Of a stretch of DNA of 38,509 nucleotides, positions 31,948-38,509 are shown in pieces. Numbering within the stretch: position 1 is the first letter of the stretch; every line of letters begins with the position of its first letter. The DNA is taken from positions 1 through 38,509 of the forward strand of contig JAHDQE010000030.1 of the NCBI GenBank assembly GCA_018433975.1, written 5' to 3'. The translations under genes and the position numbers were made by a program. This DNA comes from Ornatilinea sp. GTDB taxonomy: Bacteria > Chloroflexota > Anaerolineae > Anaerolineales > Anaerolineaceae. A model generated the notes under the pieces. It had not been told where the DNA came from. It did no database searches and was given only the letters and a program-made list of their open reading frames with translations.

Positions 31948-32397
31948 TCAGGTCGCTTTTGGGATTCTAGATGGCAATTGCTGAAGATATAAAATATACT
32001 CTTCGGGAAGTTTATGTTCAATTGCTCCTGAGATTACTTTTTGTTTGTAAAAGTCTAATGCAACAGGTTTGTCTATCAAATTATCCGAAATATAAGTTTG
32101 TGCTTCTGTTGTTTCGCTATTATTCTTTATAACTCTTATCGTTATTCGTCTGTAGCCCTTTTCAATTTCATCAAGTTCGCTTATGCCGTCTTTTTCGATC
32201 TCGTATAGAACACCCCAGGTAATAAAACCAGTTTTCTGAAGCAGATTTGCTTTTCCAGAACCATCTATACTTTTTTTACTAAAGTTTACACACCAATCAT
32301 GAAGAGCTGCAATTCCTATTACTTTAACAGACGGAACTCGCTTCATGATTTGACTGGACAACATATTTGAACCGTAAGCAAAATATAAAGAAGTCAT
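31948..32397 (-). CDS. Gamma-glutamylcyclotransferase-like (GGCT/AIG2) protein
   Basis: The 149-residue protein has the family's N-terminal substrate loop YFAYGSNM (residues 5-12), WGVLYEI (61-67) and LDEIEKGYRR (75-84) with Glu79 in the place of the catalytic Glu. Family members cyclise gamma-glutamyl amines or amino acids, though many bacterial members are uncharacterised. ATG 32397 overlaps the stop of the upstream gene as ATGA, so the two are translationally coupled. AT-rich, like the rest of the island. Confidence 0.87.
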   Translation of the reverse strand: MTSLYFAYGSNMLSSQIMKRVPSVKVIGIAALHDWCVNFSKKSIDGSGKANLLQKTGFITWGVLYEIEKDGISELDEIEKGYRRITIRVIKNNSETTEAQTYISDNLIDKPVALDFYKQKVISGAIEHKLPEEYILYLQQLPSRIPKAT

Positions 32398-32972
32398 TTT
32401 TTTATCTCACAATTAGATACAATAGCTTTCATTTTTAGAAGGAAATTCGACCAAATTTCGCTGTTCCAATCTTCCTGTTCTAACGTTGAACAGTAGGTAT
32501 TCAAGCAAGCTTCCATTTCATTAAGGAATTTAGTTGCATTGATTGTTTTGGTTTCAGGATCGAATAGAGGGCCATCTCTACGAATGCGCCATCCATTCGT
32601 AGTTTCTGCTTGATGCAATATGCCACAGCGTACATGTTTGTAAAAATCTAACGCATAACCGTGAAAAGCGCTTAAATTGCGATTTCTATCAAAAAAAGAG
32701 CAAAACACACAATCACCACCTTGCTTGCGTGAATTATCCCATCCTCTCCAAAAAGATTCCAAAGTTTCAATCATTAAACAACAGATAGCCATTGTGCAAA
32801 AGCCATGTTTAATTTCTGGGTCACCACGTAGTGGAGTAATATACCTTTCCGTAAACCGTGATTTAATAAACTCAGCTATTTGAATCTTGTCTTTGTTTTG
32901 TTCCATTTGTAGATAGTCTTTAATAGTGACATTGGACGATAAATAGGTATTAGAGTAATCTGATTCGCTCAT
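32394..32972 (-). CDS. Hypothetical HEPN-like protein with an RX4H motif
   Basis: The 192-residue protein is mostly helical and Cys-rich. The most striking stretch is FYKHVRCGILHQAETTNGWRIRRDGP (around 110-134), holding R115-C-G-I-L-H120, the RX4-6H pattern of HEPN ribonucleases, at the end of a predicted helix. A second conserved-looking helix is MAICCLMIETLESFWRGW (61-78). HEPN assignment is my inference from motif and helicity, not a confirmed family hit. AAGGAGG lies just before ATG 32972. It is coupled (ATGA) to the cyclotransferase-like gene, an arrangement like that of toxin-antitoxin or two-gene defence units. Confidence 0.7.
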   Translation of the reverse strand: MSESDYSNTYLSSNVTIKDYLQMEQNKDKIQIAEFIKSRFTERYITPLRGDPEIKHGFCTMAICCLMIETLESFWRGWDNSRKQGGDCVFCSFFDRNRNLSAFHGYALDFYKHVRCGILHQAETTNGWRIRRDGPLFDPETKTINATKFLNEMEACLNTYCSTLEQEDWNSEIWSNFLLKMKAIVSNCEIKK

Positions 32973-33050
32973 TTATATTCCTCCTTGATATGGTTGAACT
33001 TTAAATAGCTTTTGGCTGTTCTTTAAAGCGTATTTCTGAAAACAAAAATG

Positions 33051-33110
33051 GCAAGCTCTCCGCTTACCATTCACCAGTAAATAACCCCACTAATAAGTAA
33101 TCACATTATA
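33051..33110 (-). repeat. Degenerate dispersed intergenic repeat, copy Z
   Basis: On the minus strand: TATAATGTGATTA, AGTGGGGTTATTTACTGGTGA, AAGCGGAGAGCTTGCC. It aligns with copy W at 2311-2370. It lies directly upstream of the HEPN-like gene. Confidence 0.5.
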
Positions 33111-33133
33111 CGAACCAGGATGCCCAAATACAA
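33105..33133 (-). promoter_or_regulatory. Candidate promoter of the HEPN-like/cyclotransferase pair
   Basis: On the minus strand, TTGTAT (33133-33128), a 17-bp spacer and a perfect TATAAT (33110-33105) lie about 130 bp upstream of the start at 32972. The -10 box is part of repeat copy Z. Confidence 0.5.
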
Positions 33134-33157
33134 TCCCTTTACCCCCATCCCGTGCCA

Positions 33158-33177
33158 ACTGCCACAAACAAACCGCG
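33158..33177 (-). repeat. Second copy of the 20-bp repeat core seen at 31897-31916
   Basis: ACTGCCACAAACAAACCGCG differs by a single base from 31897-31916. It belongs to the same dispersed repeat family and marks the right edge of the AT-rich island. Confidence 0.55.
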
Positions 33178-33205
33178 CGCCAACCCCACTAATCACCAGC
33201 GTTGT

Positions 33206-33330
33206 TTTATCCCGCACCCGCGTTCACCATTTGGTGCCGGTTGTACCACAGTGCCGCCAGCATCAGCGTTCCGCCTGCCAGCAGGCGGGGCATCCCCCCC
33301 GGAGGGGAGGAGGCCGTTTCCCCGAAGTTA
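33206..33330 (-). pseudogene. Frameshifted fragment of the eamA 3' end
   Basis: 33236-33292 matches 33699-33755 (within the intact eamA-type gene) with only two or so mismatches, and the GGCCGTTTCCCCGAAG segment of the gene (33760-33775) recurs at 33312-33327. Between these two blocks the fragment carries an extra 14 bp that breaks the frame. The encoded remnant corresponds to FGETA...RLLAGGTLMLAALWYNR. It is a direct-orientation partial duplicate 463 bp from the source, left at the edge of the island. Confidence 0.75.
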
Positions 33331-33396
33331 TAAACAAGGGTGCGGTCGTTTTTTGACCGCACCGAATTGCGTCCTATGCACAGTTGTTTTGGTGTG

Positions 33397-33508
33397 CTTA
33401 TTATTAATCTTGATAATAAGGAACTGTTTTAAGCTTTCTTATTATCAGGAAAGCGGAAATGTGATAATAAGAAGAGTGCTTATTATCACACTTAATAATA
33501 AGCACTCT
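33397..33508. repeat. Cluster of TTATTATC palindromes with two mutually exclusive hairpins
   Basis: Four inverted repeats in 112 bp: CTTATTAT/ATAATAAG (33397-33404, 33413-33420); GCTTTC/GAAAGC (33433-33438, 33449-33454) enclosing TTATTATC; GTGATAATAAG/CTTATTATCAC (33461-33471, 33479-33489); and AGAGTGCTTATTAT/ATAATAAGCACTCT (33473-33486, 33495-33508). The last two share the segment 33479-33486 and cannot form together. The repeat core is CTTATTATC in both orientations. Confidence 0.8.
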
Positions 33509-33630
33509 CAGACCAATGCTCCATTCAACGCTTCCGCCAGTTCTTTCAACTCCGGCCCCAGCGCGGTTTTTGCCGCGAAGGGGTGAAGCGCGCAAAGATT
33601 TTGGGGATACCGCAATAATGTGAGGTGAAT
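33508..33630 (-). pseudogene. Possible coding remnant downstream of eamA-type gene
   Basis: A minus-strand frame ending at TGA 33510-33508 reads ...LCALHPFAAKTALGPELKELAEALNGALV with host-like GC-rich codon use, quite unlike the AT-rich palindromes next to it. There is a stop upstream near 33685 and no start codon with an RBS. It may be the tail of a deleted gene. A hairpin GCAATAAT/ATTATTGC (33612-33619, 33629-33636) lies in the same stretch. Confidence 0.3.
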
Positions 33631-33675
33631 TATTGCCGGTTGGCCCCGGGGTGACGCTGAATATTGGAAGGGGTG

Positions 33676-34530
33676 TTATGCGGTCGTTTCCGTCCGGCGC
33701 CGGTTGTACCACAGCGCCGCCAGCATCAGCGTACCGCCTGCCAGCAGGCGGGGCAGGTTGGCCGTTTCCCCGAAGAAGATCAGAGAGACCGCCACGGACA
33801 GCGGGACTTTCAGGTTGTTGAAGATCGCCAGAGTGGCGATATCGGTGCGCCGCGCCCCAAGGTTCCATAAGAAGAAGGCCAGACCGGAAGCCACCAGTCC
33901 GAGGTAGGTCAGCGTCCAGATCTGGGTGAAATTCAATGAAAAGGCCGCCCAATCCACGCTGAACAGCGCCGGGAGTGCCGCTGCCGCAAAGCCGCCCGCG
34001 TACAACAGGGCAAAGATCTGGCGGTCGTTCATCTCCGGGTGGTCCCGCAGGACTTCGCGGTAGCGTACCTGTCCAAAGGCGAAGCACAGGTTGGAGACCT
34101 GCATCAGCAGGAAGCCGGTCCACGTCGCGGAGAATGTCCAGCCTTCAAAGACGACGATCCCGGTCCCCAGCAGGGCCACACCGGCCAGCGCCAGGTTCCC
34201 GGCGTTGAACCGCCGCCGGTAGAGGTCGTGGATCAGGGTCACATAGAGCGGGGTGAACAGGGTGAACAGGGCCACTTCATAGGCTTTCAGGTAGCGGAAA
34301 GCGGCGATATAGGTCAGGTACATCACGCCATACTGCAGGGCACCGATCCCCGTCAGGCGCAGCTTCAGCGAGCGGCCGATCCCCCGCAGCCGCAGGAAAG
34401 GCAGGAACACCAGCCCGGAGAGCAGCAGCCGGACGCTGGCGACGAATGAGGCATCCAGCCCCGCCAGGTTGCCCTTGATCAGCCCGAACGAAAACGCCCA
34501 GAGCAGCGAGACAAACAGCAAATAGACCAT
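33676..34530 (-). CDS. EamA/DMT-superfamily transporter
   Basis: The 284-residue membrane protein has ten hydrophobic spans in two five-span halves, the EamA (DUF6) repeat of drug/metabolite transporters. Typical pieces are LLWAFSFGLIKGNLAG at the start, LRLLLSGLVFLPFL, ALFTLFTPLYVTLI at the first repeat end, and VSLIFFGETANLPRLLAGGTLMLAALWYNRR at the C-terminus. Such proteins export metabolites, amino acids or drugs; the substrate is unknown. ATG 34530 has AAAGGG about 13 bp upstream. Its 3' end is partly duplicated at 33236-33327. Separate from the AOR operon, which ends in a terminator just upstream. Confidence 0.9.
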   Translation of the reverse strand: MVYLLFVSLLWAFSFGLIKGNLAGLDASFVASVRLLLSGLVFLPFLRLRGIGRSLKLRLTGIGALQYGVMYLTYIAAFRYLKAYEVALFTLFTPLYVTLIHDLYRRRFNAGNLALAGVALLGTGIVVFEGWTFSATWTGFLLMQVSNLCFAFGQVRYREVLRDHPEMNDRQIFALLYAGGFAAAALPALFSVDWAAFSLNFTQIWTLTYLGLVASGLAFFLWNLGARRTDIATLAIFNNLKVPLSVAVSLIFFGETANLPRLLAGGTLMLAALWYNRRRTETTA

Positions 34531-34559
34531 ACCGGTAAAACCCTTTCTTCAACCGTTAA

Positions 34560-34600
34560 GCACAAAGAAAATACTCCGGCGGGGAATCCCCCGCCGGAGT
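34560..34600 (-). terminator. Intrinsic terminator downstream of the AOR operon
   Basis: ACTCCGGCGGGG (34573-34584) pairs perfectly with CCCCGCCGGAGT (34589-34600). On the minus strand the stem is followed by ATTTTCTTTG. It ends the transcript from the oxidoreductase operon before the eamA-type gene. Confidence 0.8.
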
Positions 34601-34633
34601 GTATTTTATCAGCAAACGCCGTTTGCTCTCAGA

Positions 34634-34833
34634 GTGCCTGCCGGTGGGTTGCGGGGCGGGGTCTGGACGCCGGTCCGCCCGGTTATTCTGTGCCCGCCCC
34701 TCCACGCCACCCTACAGCTGTGCTTCGCACAAAGTGCCTGCCGGTGGGTTGCGGGGCGGGGTTTGGATGCCTATCTGCCCGGTTGTTCTGTGCCCGCCCC
34801 TCCACACCACCCTACAGTTGTGCTTCGCACAAA
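34634..34833. repeat. Two tandem 100-bp direct repeats
   Basis: 34634-34733 and 34734-34833 are about 90% identical, each starting GTGCCTGCCGGTGGGTTGCG and ending TGTGCTTCGCACAAA. The inverted piece TTGTGC/GCACAA near each end could form a small hairpin (TGTGCttcGCACA). They lie between the AOR stop and its terminator, so they are in the 3' untranslated RNA. No coding content. Confidence 0.85.
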
Positions 34834-34839
34834 GCAGCC

Positions 34840-36834
34840 CTACAGCGGGTCCACCACCGGGCCGTTGTAGGGGACGGCCCATCCCAGCTCTTCGTGGGCC
34901 TGTTGGGCTTTGCCGCTGCGAACGGCATCCTGAACGCGCTGCCAGGCATCGTCCAGCCCCAGCCGGGTGAGGGTCTCGCGGGTTGGCAGCCCGCTCTCGG
35001 GGTCCCAGCCGCGCAGCGCGTAGTATTCCGGCAGCATCTCGTCCAGGCGGCAGACCGATCCGGTGGCCTTCCCGGAGGGAGAAGGCATCCGGGTAATGCG
35101 CCACGGCAGGGTGTCGTCGCTGCGGTTGATGCCGTGCAGGGCGCTGTAACAGCGCTGGAGGTTGTAGATCCGCTCGCCGGTTTGCATCAACTGTTCGCTG
35201 TCGATCTCCATGCCGGTGATGGCCCGGAGGGCTTCGGCCTGCTCTTCCCAGTAGATAGCGGCCATCACAAAGGTCCCCCCTGATTTGCAGTTCCCGCAGG
35301 AATCCACCACGGCCCCATAATCTTCGCCGTCCTTGACCAGCATGGGTTTGTAACGGATGGCAAGCGGGTCCACCAGTTCGGGCATGTACTGGTCGCCGTA
35401 GCGCCGGATGGCCTCGGAGGGGTAGCCGGTCTCGTCGATGGTCGGGAAAGCTTTCAGGTGGTCCGCGCCGCGGGACGAAGTGGCGTGTGCCAGCCCCATG
35501 GACTGCTGGGCGCGCCCGTCCTGCGAGGGCAGGTCCTGGCCTTTGACGTGCATGGCGTAGCGTTCGGCGCCGTGCCCCAGACGGCCGGCGGCCCGGGCCG
35601 AGCCTTCCGCCAGCAAATCGCCTAACGGGCCTTCCCGGAAGGCGATCCGGCGCAGCACTTCCAGCATGGTGTGGCAGTTGCCCCAGCTCAGGTCAAGCTC
35701 TCCCCGCAGTCCTTCCGGCATGAGGCCGACCTCTTCCAGCTCCATGGCGAAGGCAATCGCGCTCCCCGCCGAGATGGTATCCATGCCCCAATCATCGCAC
35801 AACTGGTTGGCTTTCAGGATGGCGGGCAGGTTGCTGTTGAGGATGCGCGCGCCAAGCGAATCCACCGTTTCATATTCCACGCTGGTGGTGCGCGTTCCGG
35901 CGAACTCGCCTTCGCGGACTTCGTACACCTTGTCGCACCCGACCGGGCAGTCGAAGCAGCCCATATCCCGCACAAAGTGTTCGATATGCAGGGTTTCCCC
36001 GGAGATTTTATCGATCTCGTCAAAGCTGCCGTAGCGGTGGTTCTGGGTCGGGAACCGCCCCACGGGGTTGACGAGAGTCGCCAGGCCCGGGGTCCCCAGG
36101 CGGTGGGTCCCGGGGAAAAAGGCGTTCCCGCGGATGGTGTGGTGATGTTCCTGACAGATCTCCAGCGTGCGCTGCGGGTCGGCGATGGGGATGCCGTTGG
36201 TGCCGCGCACGGCAATCGCTTTGAGGTTCTTGGAGCCCATCACCGCGCCCATCCCGGAGCGGGCGGCGCTGCGGCTGGGGGAGACCTGGATGCTGGCGTA
36301 GCGCACCAGGTGTTCCCCGGCCTGCCCGATGGCGGCCAGTTTGAGCTCCGGCTCTTTATGCAGCTCTTTCAACATGCGCTGGGTATCGAAGAAGCCCCTG
36401 CCCCACAGATGGCGTGCGGAACACAGCTCGACTTCATCGTTGTGGATGAACAGATAAACCGGTTTCTTGGCCTTCCCTTCAAAGAGGACCAGGTCGTATC
36501 CGGCATATTTCAGCTCCGGCCCGAACTGGCCTCCGGCGTTGGAGTCGCCGTAGATGCCCGTCAGCGGCGATTTGGCTACAAACTCCATCCGCCCCGAGTT
36601 CGGGATGGGGCTGCCGCACAGCGGGCCGGTGGCGACGACCAGCACGTTCTCGGGGCCGAGCGGGTCGACTTCCGGGGGGACTTCATCCCACAGGATTTTG
36701 ACGCCCATCCCGTTCCCGCCCAGAAAGTTCTCGGCCCATGCTTCGGGGAGGGGAAGCTTCCGGATATCCCCGCTGGAAAGGTTAACCCGGAGGTACTGCC
36801 CGGCATATCCTGAATATTTGAATCCGGTGTTCAT
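34840..36834 (-). CDS. Aldehyde:ferredoxin oxidoreductase family protein (tungstopterin-type)
   Basis: The 664-residue protein has all three AOR domains. N-terminal: YLRVNLSSGDI, NGMGVKILWDEVPP, GPLCGSPIPNSGRMEFVAKSP. Pterin-binding: SAARSGMGAVMGSKNLKAIAVRG (189-211). [4Fe-4S] ligands: CFDCPVGC (Cys293, Cys296, Cys300) and a fourth from SCGNC (Cys513 or Cys516). Family members oxidise aldehydes to acids, or carry out related carbonyl and aromatic redox steps, passing electrons to ferredoxin. The start ATG overlaps the ferredoxin stop as ATGA. The gene follows the 4-cluster ferredoxin and a second AOR, so an enzyme complex or electron-transfer pair is likely. The substrate is unknown. Confidence 0.93.
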   Translation of the reverse strand: MNTGFKYSGYAGQYLRVNLSSGDIRKLPLPEAWAENFLGGNGMGVKILWDEVPPEVDPLGPENVLVVATGPLCGSPIPNSGRMEFVAKSPLTGIYGDSNAGGQFGPELKYAGYDLVLFEGKAKKPVYLFIHNDEVELCSARHLWGRGFFDTQRMLKELHKEPELKLAAIGQAGEHLVRYASIQVSPSRSAARSGMGAVMGSKNLKAIAVRGTNGIPIADPQRTLEICQEHHHTIRGNAFFPGTHRLGTPGLATLVNPVGRFPTQNHRYGSFDEIDKISGETLHIEHFVRDMGCFDCPVGCDKVYEVREGEFAGTRTTSVEYETVDSLGARILNSNLPAILKANQLCDDWGMDTISAGSAIAFAMELEEVGLMPEGLRGELDLSWGNCHTMLEVLRRIAFREGPLGDLLAEGSARAAGRLGHGAERYAMHVKGQDLPSQDGRAQQSMGLAHATSSRGADHLKAFPTIDETGYPSEAIRRYGDQYMPELVDPLAIRYKPMLVKDGEDYGAVVDSCGNCKSGGTFVMAAIYWEEQAEALRAITGMEIDSEQLMQTGERIYNLQRCYSALHGINRSDDTLPWRITRMPSPSGKATGSVCRLDEMLPEYYALRGWDPESGLPTRETLTRLGLDDAWQRVQDAVRSGKAQQAHEELGWAVPYNGPVVDPL

Positions 36835-37358
36835 TTTTTTACTTTCCTTAGTTTCTTTTGCTCATGAGGGGTCATGCCGGATAAAAGTTCTTCGCGCGCG
36901 GCGAGTAAGTGGTTGTAAACTGCCTGGCCTCCCGCACTCTCCTGCATCAGGGTGATGGCACCCGGCTGGCAGACCCTGACGCACCACGGTTCCCCGCCGC
37001 ACAGGTCGCATTTGATGGAGACCGCCTTGCCGGATTTCCCGCGTCCGGGGATGCGCCGGATCCGGATGGCACCGGTCCCGCAGGCTTTGGCGCATTTGCC
37101 GCAGGCGGTGCACAGCGCTTCACGGATCACCACTGCGCCCAGCTCATTGACGCTCAATGCGCCCTGGGGGCAGGCCGCAATGCAGGGTTTTTCATCGCAG
37201 GGCACGCAGGTGATCGGGACGAATTGGGTTTCTTCTGTATTCATCAGCACCCGGATCCGGGAAAGGTCCGGGTTGACCGCACCCTCGTGGGACAGCGAGC
37301 AGTAAACCGTGCAGCTCCGGCAGCCGGTGCACAGGTCGGGAAGGATTTTCAGATACAT
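36831..37358 (-). CDS. Polyferredoxin-like electron-transfer subunit with four [4Fe-4S] motifs
   Basis: The 175-residue protein has four Cys clusters: CTGCRSCTVYC (10-20), CVPCDEKPCIAACP, CTACGKCAKACG and CDLCGGEPWCVRVCQPG, enough for four [4Fe-4S] centres, as in HycB/NrfC/YdhY-type subunits. The tail from about 150 is helical and basic (EQKKLRKVKK). No signal peptide or membrane span, so it is cytosolic. It sits between two AOR genes (54 bp after the upstream one, ATGA overlap with the downstream one) and most likely takes electrons from one or both. Confidence 0.92.
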   Translation of the reverse strand: MYLKILPDLCTGCRSCTVYCSLSHEGAVNPDLSRIRVLMNTEETQFVPITCVPCDEKPCIAACPQGALSVNELGAVVIREALCTACGKCAKACGTGAIRIRRIPGRGKSGKAVSIKCDLCGGEPWCVRVCQPGAITLMQESAGGQAVYNHLLAAREELLSGMTPHEQKKLRKVKK

Positions 37359-37412
37359 GGGGCTAACCTGCTGTGGATCATTTTTTTATTCCGGTTTAAA
37401 GTTGGGGGATCG

Positions 37413-38509
37413 TCATTGTGAAATATCCAACCGGCTCAGGGTCTCGGGTGTGGGGTGCCCGTTGGCGTCCCAGCCTCTCAGCATGTAGTAGCGTGTCAAC
37501 ATACCGTCGAGGTCCTCAACCAGACCGACCTTGATGGGTTCCGCGGAACGCTTCATGAGGCCGCTGTTGGGGTCGGGGGTGTACTTGAAGATTTCCAGCG
37601 GCTCTTCGGTGAAGCGCCGCGGGAGCACATCCTGAGCGCGGCCAAAGCCGTGGCGCACGTTATATAACCGTTCCAGGTTGACGATCCGCTCTCCGGCCTC
37701 CAATAATTCTTCGCCGGTGCAGGGCAGTCCCAGCGCGGTGAGCCCTTCGGCCAGCCGGTCCACCATCACCACATAGGTCTCGGCGGTGCTGAATTTACAC
37801 AACCCCAGCGAGTCGGCCACCGCGGAGAAATGTTCGCCGTACAGTACCACGTCGGCCTTGTACTTCTCATTGGCGGTGTCCATCAGTTCCTCAACGATGT
37901 CGGCGGGGAAGAGCTGTTCGGCCACTTCCCACTTCCCGGCCAGGTCGATGGTCGGCAGCGCGTAAAGGTGGTCGGCGCCGCGGTTGCCAACGGCATGTCC
38001 CAGCCCAAAACCTTTGGCGATGCGCGGTTCCTGGCGGGGCAGCTCGACCCCTTTTACATGCAGCGCGTAGTATTCTGCACCGCCGCCAATCCCTTGCGCG
38101 GCCCGCATCACACCTTCTGCCAGCAGGTCTCCAATCCCCCGGCGGTAGGCGATGCGTTCGATCAGCCCCAGGATGGATGCCGGGTCTCCCCATTCCAGCG
38201 AGAGTTCGGGGTCATCCAGCAGACCTTTCTCATGGCATTCCATGGCAAACGCCACCACCACGCCGGTGGAGATGGTGTCCAGCCCGTACTCGTTGCACAG
38301 GTAATTGGCCCGGATGACCACCTCGGGGTCGTCATTCCAGCACAGGGGGCCGAAAGCGTCGGTGGTTTCGTATTCCGGTCCTTCGATGCGGATGGTTTGA
38401 TCCCCATCTTGAATTTCCGAATGGCGGGCGCATTTCAACGGGCAGGCAGCGCAGCCTTTGCGCTTGACCCAATATTTGCTGAACGCCCGGGCGTCGAGTT
38501 TGTGGATGA
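37413..38509 (-). CDS. Aldehyde:ferredoxin oxidoreductase family protein, N-terminal part outside window
   Basis: The frame is open to the window edge, so this is the C-terminal part (about 365 residues) of a second AOR. Its first visible cysteines, KGCAACPLKCAR, are the CxxCxxxC ligand motif; a fourth ligand is probably in SLGLCKF. It is collinear with the protein at 34840-36834 (ADHLYALPTIDL against ADHLKAFPTIDE; RLYNVRHGFGRAQDVLPRRF against RCYSALHGINRSDDTLPWRI; MLRGWDANGHPTPETLSRL against ALRGWDPESGLPTRETLTRL) but clearly diverged. An internal TTG at 38436-38438 is only the first possible start within the window, not the real one. Confidence 0.92.
   Translation of the reverse strand, partial: IHKLDARAFSKYWVKRKGCAACPLKCARHSEIQDGDQTIRIEGPEYETTDAFGPLCWNDDPEVVIRANYLCNEYGLDTISTGVVVAFAMECHEKGLLDDPELSLEWGDPASILGLIERIAYRRGIGDLLAEGVMRAAQGIGGGAEYYALHVKGVELPRQEPRIAKGFGLGHAVGNRGADHLYALPTIDLAGKWEVAEQLFPADIVEELMDTANEKYKADVVLYGEHFSAVADSLGLCKFSTAETYVVMVDRLAEGLTALGLPCTGEELLEAGERIVNLERLYNVRHGFGRAQDVLPRRFTEEPLEIFKYTPDPNSGLMKRSAEPIKVGLVEDLDGMLTRYYMLRGWDANGHPTPETLSRLDISQ

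Noticed and set aside
33397..33508. CRISPR or iteron interpretation of the TTATTATC repeats
   Set aside because: Spacing is irregular, orientation alternates and no rep or cas gene is near.
33152..34123. Long open frames around the island edge (plus 33152-33586, minus 33404-34123)
   Set aside because: They cross the palindrome cluster and overlap the intact eamA-type gene out of frame; composition is Pro/Arg/Ala-rich shadow coding.
37413..38438. A short, truncated AOR gene starting at 38438
   Set aside because: The frame stays open to the window end and contains the CxxCxxxC motif upstream of 38438, so the gene is cut by the window rather than truncated.

Overview
The window reads as part of a bacterial chromosome, moderately GC-rich and densely coded. 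No rRNA, tRNA or CRISPR array was seen. My best guess is an anaerobic, fermentative Chloroflexota (Anaerolineae-like) bacterium. This rests only on gene flavour: paired tungsten-type aldehyde:ferredoxin oxidoreductases (AOR) with a multi-cluster ferredoxin, an actinobacterial/Chloroflexi-style GT20 enzyme, APC-UspA fusion permeases and a mannitol-type PTS. It needs a marker-gene check.

Layout. 1-1.2 kb: an IS110 insertion sequence with a probable bridge-RNA leader. 1.3-2.9 kb: an AT-rich membrane-protein gene and two copies of a 165-bp dispersed repeat. 2.9-7.8 kb (minus strand): two paralogous APC permeases, each fused to a C-terminal UspA-like region. 8.4-13.7 kb (minus): a tight four-gene operon, GH63 hydrolase > GT20 (OtsA-like) > GT4 glycosyltransferase > HAD phosphatase (OtsB-like), best read as making and recycling a trehalose-like or glucosylglycerate-like compatible solute.

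14.0-28.0 kb (plus): a sugar-uptake regulon. A GntR/HutC regulator is followed by operon A (mannitol-type PTS EIIC, EIIB and EIIA as separate proteins, two unknown small proteins, a histidine phosphatase, a Gfo/Idh/MocA oxidoreductase, a NanE-type epimerase, an FGGY kinase) and operon B (HPr, an unusually long MDR dehydrogenase with two Rossmann-like modules, a PfkB sugar-phosphate kinase), then a LacI-family regulator. The promoters of A and B are near-duplicates: each has a TTGACA -35 box with 17-bp spacing and two LacI-type operators whose centres are exactly 25 bp apart. This ties the two operons into one regulon, probably under the local LacI protein. The substrate is not obvious. The combination PTS + NanE-like epimerase + FGGY kinase + sorbose-1-phosphate-reductase-like dehydrogenase + PfkB does not match a standard pathway I know and is the best candidate here for an undescribed catabolic route.

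28.0-33.7 kb: an AT-rich accessory island with two unknown proteins, a TIR-TPR protein, and a translationally coupled pair (HEPN-like RX4H protein and gamma-glutamylcyclotransferase-like protein). Its gaps carry a degenerate dispersed repeat also found beside the AT-rich gene at 1.3-2.2 kb, a cluster of TTATTATC palindromes that includes two mutually exclusive hairpins, and a frameshifted copy of the eamA 3' end. This looks like horizontally acquired, possibly defence-related, DNA.

33.7-38.5 kb (minus): an EamA/DMT transporter, a terminator and a 100-bp tandem repeat, then AOR, 4x[4Fe-4S] ferredoxin and a second AOR that runs off the window end.
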